Source: Prinia subflava (Eukaryota > Chordata > Aves > Passeriformes > Cisticolidae). Taken from it: a stretch of DNA of 64,000 nt. Of the stretch, positions 59,589 to 64,000 are shown one piece after another (the stretch's first letter is position 1; each line of letters opens with the position of its first letter). The translations under genes and the position numbers were made by a program. The notes beneath the pieces are model-generated. The model saw only the letters and a list, made by a program, of their open reading frames with translations. It made no database searches and was not told the origin of the DNA. The DNA is taken from NCBI RefSeq assembly GCF_021018805.1, contig NC_086254.1:27465300-27529299 (forward strand). Reading direction: 5' to 3'.

Positions 59589-62500
59589 CCTTCCTTTTTT
59601 AAGTCTTTTTTTCTGCCACATGCCCTAAATTGTCAGTGTCCCAGGCTGGATCTCAGCTTTCCAGCCTGCCCTGAGCAAGCAGGGACAGGCACAGTGCAGA
59701 AGGGCCTCAAAGGCTGATCAGTGACAGGTACCCCGTGTTGCTGCTGGGGGTTGGTTTGTGTTTAAATTATTTGGGATATATTCCATAGCTGGCTGAAGAT
59801 CCTTGGAAATATCCTGTTTTATTGCAGTTTGCATAACACTAAATCAATAAACACATTCAAGCAGATGGAAAGCAAAACACAGGAGGAAAGTAGCACGATT
59901 TGGAGGAGAAAAGGGATAGCAAAGAGCACTCCTCACTGATAATTTTGCCTGGAAAACACAAGCAGATGCTCTCACAGCAGAGACCTGATCTAACATCCAC
60001 CTGGCAGCTCCCCAGGGCCAGGACATGCCCCAAAGACAGCAGCTCTCAAAGGGCACCCAGTCCTGTAACAAGCAAAATATCACCATTTATTGCAGCCGTG
60101 ACCTACTGCATGGCGAGTAATGAGGAATTTTCCATTTCAAACTTTAATGCAATAATTAAGATGTCCATTAAGGCCTTTACAGTTTGGCTGCTTGTAATTA
60201 AAGATGGGGTTTTTGGGGGGGGAATGGCAGGGAGTTGCAGTCCAGGGCATCAAGCTCCCACCAGCAGCTTCAAGTGCTCTCCCCTTTCTTCTCTGTTTGG
60301 TTTCTCTCTTCAAAATTATTTTTCTGGTTTGGTTTGTAACTGTCCCTAGAGCATGAAAAACTCATGAAGAAGAGTCTTGGTTGCCATAAGTACAACTTGA
60401 GTTGAAAAAAGATCTTTTACCTTCTACCAACACCTCCAAAATACTCCTGTGGTGCAGTTTGTGGGGGTGTCTCTGAGCAGTGCCAGGGGTTTTATGCTCC
60501 AGCTGGTTTCCAGACTGGTGCAGCTCCTGCTTACACAGTTCCTGGTGCAGGATTAAGGGTGGGGTAGGTTTTAATCCAATAATGGAATGAGATGAAACCC
60601 CCATATAAACCCACATCTTCCAAAGTGTCTCTGCTCCTGGGAGGCCAAAGTCCCATTATCCAGTAATTGGATTTGGCCTTCTAAAGCAGGACTGAACTGT
60701 AAAATTTTGTTCCCAAATCACCAGATTTTTGCAAAGGATTAAGAAAAAATAATGATTTGACTGAGGAAGTAGCTGCCAGAAAAGCTTTGGCTGATCCCTT
60801 GGATCCCTTCCTGAATTACTTTCCCCCTACCCTTTACAACTCCCAATATGTGGGTGACCTGCTCTTGCATCTCCAAACACGATGCTGGGCATGGTCTCCT
60901 GCAACTTTGACATTCACTGTTCTCTCAAAAATTATTTTTCATTTCATCTCCAATGGAAAAAAATATTGTAATCCCACTTCCATGGAAGACAATGGAAATG
61001 TACACATGTAACAATTGCCAAGAGAATTTTACACAAAGAATTAGCAACCTACTCGTGCATGTCCTGCATTCTCATTAAAGTCAAACTGTTTGTGGGTGAC
61101 AGGGGATTTTCCTGTGCAACCATCTAGGCTCATTGCAGCTGTTAAATTCCTTTCATGTCGTGTTTTTTTGCCCCTCTCCTACCAAGTTTCAGACAAACCC
61201 ACTCATTTACAGTCTCTCCCATGTGTGAGCTACAGGTGGATGTTCCATGAGTCTCATCCTCAGGCCTTCAGATGCTCAGAGCTGCCATGGACCCTGGCTG
61301 GGCACAGGAGCCTTTCTACATTTTGCTTTAATCTTGCCCCAAACATGCCCACAAACCTGGTGTCAAAAATTTCCTGATTTCAGCCACCTTTGTGTGGTTT
61401 GGCTGCTGAGCCAACCCACTCCTCAGAGCCTGCAGATCTTCTCTGTCTCCTCCAGCATCCTCCCTCCAGCTCCTCCATTCCCCTGCCCCATTCCACAGGT
61501 TTTGGGGAGCAGACAAGGCCCCCACGTGTCCCCAGGCTCATGGGAGGAGGATGTGTCATCTTATTGTGCGTCCCAGACCCCGGTCAGTCACTGGTTATTT
61601 AACAAAATAAACCCTCTGGTCACAAAGTATTATCAGCAGGAGCATAATCAGATATCAGAGAGGAGGTCTTCAGATGAGTGATTTACAGAGATCTTTTATT
61701 TAATTTTATTTCAACCCATCTGGGTCACAATTGTGCTTTGGAAAGGGCTGGAGGCTGCAGCTCCCACTGCAGGAGCCACCTGGAGCAGCATAAACTCCCA
61801 TCCTTGCAATCTCATTTTACAGGAGCCTCTAAGTAGGACACACACTGCAACAAAGTGGTGACCTGAGAAATGTTTGCACAGCCCTGGGCTGTCCTTCCAG
61901 GGCTGCTCTGCACCTGGACACAGGGTTTGGATCCAGGACCACCACAAGCCCTTTCAGAGTGGTGCCTGCTCTTTGGGGATTTTGTGTCTGGAGTCAGCTG
62001 GGAGTGCAACATTTAAATTTTAGCACCCATCCTTTTCTGGCAGGTTTAATGCAGAGCTAAAAACTAGAGCATGAGTAAGAAATTACATATTTTGGCGTTT
62101 CCCAGGGCTTCAGTGTTTGCAGGTGAATCTTTCCTGCTTACCTGTAAGAACAGGTCACTGCTCTCACCAAAGACAGGCTTTTCTCTCTTTTCCTTAAGTG
62201 CAGTGCCAATTTTTTACCCTCTTGTGTTCGTCCCCTCCCTCCTCCTCCTCCTTGGAGATTTCTGGATTAAAGAATAAAGCAGTGAATTGATTTCCTGAAA
62301 GTGCATTAGAGAGGATTATTCCAGGAGACTCATCCGTGTTTGGTGGATTAATATTTCCAGGGAAGCAGCTCCGATCTCAGCCAATACTTCTCTCAACATT
62401 GCCCAAAACATTTTTTTCTTTTTTTAGGCAAGAAGGAGCATTGGGAATGGCAGGAGACAGAGAGCAGAAGTTCTCAGCGCTGGTGTTTGAGCTTTGGCAT

Positions 62501-64000
62501 CTTTTGAAAGAACAGGATGTAAATGAAAAAGCAATATGTAAATATATGAAAGGCGATTTGTGTGAATTCTGCCTTTTCTTTACTCTGTTAATAATAAGGA
62601 ATAAAACCAGACACATGCCAGGCAAGCATGGAAGTCACTCCAGCACCAGGGAAATGGAGAAATCTCTGTGTAGCATCACTTGCCACCAGCAGCACCCTCT
62701 GAGAGAGGGGCACAGCATCCAAACAAAACGAGGCTCTGTCCAATTAATTAATTTGGCCTCTGTGCTCTGCACAAACATAGCAGATCAAGGGCCTGTTACA
62801 TTATAAGAGTGATCTGTGAGGTCCTATAGCAGTGCATATCTCTGAGTTATGCTTCTGAGGTAACAACTAAAGCAGAGCCAAAGCTCCCTCCCTCCTGGGC
62901 TCTCCTGCACGTGCAGGAAACACTGTTTATAATTGAGCAGAAGAGGCTAAACCTCTTCCCAGGAGAGATGGAGGCGAGAGCCCCAAACCCTAATTGAGAC
63001 CTCTGAGACCAGCCTTGAGCTGTCAAGCAGCTGGACAAACAATGGGGGCTCCTCAGTGGTGCTTGGATGGATCAGCTGGGCTGCCCTTGCAGCTTTAGCA
63101 GGGCTTGGTCTGATGATGGTCAAAAGGAAAGAAAAATGGAATAAAAAAATGAGATGTTGTGAGGGAGAGTAAAGGAAAACAGCAGAGAAAAGGATCTTCA
63201 TTTTCATGCTGCCCTCCAAGCCAAGGAAGCACTGGGTGTCATAGCCACACTCCTCTGAGTCTGAAATTCCTGGATTCAAGAGCTGGTTTGATTTTTGCTT
63301 TCAGTCTCAGCCGAGGAGGACCAGAGCAGGAAACCATGAGGTGTCAAAGACAATCATCTGCATGTCTGTGAGCTTGGGGAAAGAAGCAGGGCCACTGCCT
63401 GGCTCAGTGCGAGGGGTGGGAAAAGCTGAGGGTGGGCATGGGAGGAGGGACAGAGCCCCACCTGCCTGAGAGGGACACCAGCACTCAGAGCAGGAGGTGA
63501 GAATGGGGATTCCAGCTCCTGAAGAAGCAAAGATCTGTCCAGGAGGCTGGGACAGTGGTGTGGGTGGGGAAATCCCAGTGGAGGGTACCTCTTACCCCTC
63601 CTTATCTCCCTGCTGGCTCCCAGGGATGATGTTTGTCTAGCCAGGACCTTCAGGCACATTTGGAGAGGTGACACCACCCCTGGCAGACAACCCAGAGGAA
63701 ACAAAGCAAGAATTTGAAACCAGCAACAAACAGAACAAATGAATTTGCATTTTTTTCAGAGCCACCAGGAATAATTTTTCCAGCTGATGCTCAGCACTGA
63801 GCAGTAAAGACATTGCCTGGTGTGCCACTGCTCTATTTGGGACACTGAAATGCAGAAACACGATCTGACACAAAGAATAAGTGCAAGCCACGTGATTTAT
63901 TTATTAGTTCCCTCCCCTGATGAGTGTTAGCTCGTGCCTCAGCAGTGCAATGCCAACAGGCAGTGCAAGGAGTGTTACCTTGCTCAGCTTCAGACAGAAA

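Larger units (their letters stand above)
58401..64000. other. Intergenic region downstream of SLC17A9
   Basis: No gene, CR1 tail or LTR recognised. Features: a 9-bp repeat (58897-58941), a T42 tract (59547-59588), an AT-rich stretch at 60070-60215 with several TAAT/ATTA motifs, and scattered AATAAA (for example near 62271). All modest open frames here lack recognisable protein sequence. Confidence 0.55.

Overview
The window reads as vertebrate nuclear DNA from a bird, quite possibly a passerine. The reasons are split genes with GT-AG introns, CR1 non-LTR retrotransposon tails, a probable avian endogenous-retrovirus solo LTR, compact introns and three CpG islands. Three protein-coding genes are recognised from their translated exons: DIDO1 (minus strand, 5' half only), GID8 (plus strand, complete) and SLC17A9/VNUT (plus strand, complete). 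The same order, DIDO1 - GID8 - SLC17A9, is found in human 20q13.33, so this is a conserved synteny block.

Layout. Positions 1-24.4 kb belong to DIDO1 on the minus strand. The 5' CpG island and first exon lie at about 23.7-24.5 kb, an 11-kb AT-rich first intron follows, then upstream exons (13067-12878, 11335-11237), the large N-terminal exon (10924-10033), the rest of the PHD finger (9714-9396), a small Cys-knuckle exon (7806-7594) and a linker exon (7100-6875). A possible short terminal exon (6419-6370) would end a PHD-only isoform. The TFIIS-like and SPOC exons of long isoforms were not found and should lie left of position 1. At 24507-24846 there is a 34-bp minisatellite abutting the DIDO1 promoter. 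The 25-27.5 kb interval is intergenic with a CR1 fragment and a possible retroviral LTR. GID8 occupies about 28.0-34.1 kb (four coding exons, 228 aa). SLC17A9 runs from a CpG-island promoter at 38.0-38.8 kb to its stop at 55955 (13 exons, 448 aa), with an 8.3-kb first intron holding the LTR. From 58.4 kb to the end I see no gene, only simple repeats and a few AT-rich stretches that look like candidate regulatory elements.

The three genes do not form a pathway. DIDO1 is a nuclear chromatin reader, GID8 a scaffold of the CTLH/GID ubiquitin ligase, and SLC17A9 a vesicular/lysosomal ATP transporter. They sit together by conserved synteny. DIDO1 and GID8 are divergently transcribed from separate islands about 3.7 kb apart.

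I did not find an undescribed biological system of the operon or defence type. The observations most worth checking are the displaced start codon and upstream in-frame exons of DIDO1, the three-frame-open minisatellite at its promoter, an Arg-to-Gln change in the MFS signature of SLC17A9 placed exactly on a splice junction, and a palindromic E-box/homeodomain cluster in SLC17A9 intron 7. All exon borders were read by eye from splice consensus and reading-frame continuity; no search was run.
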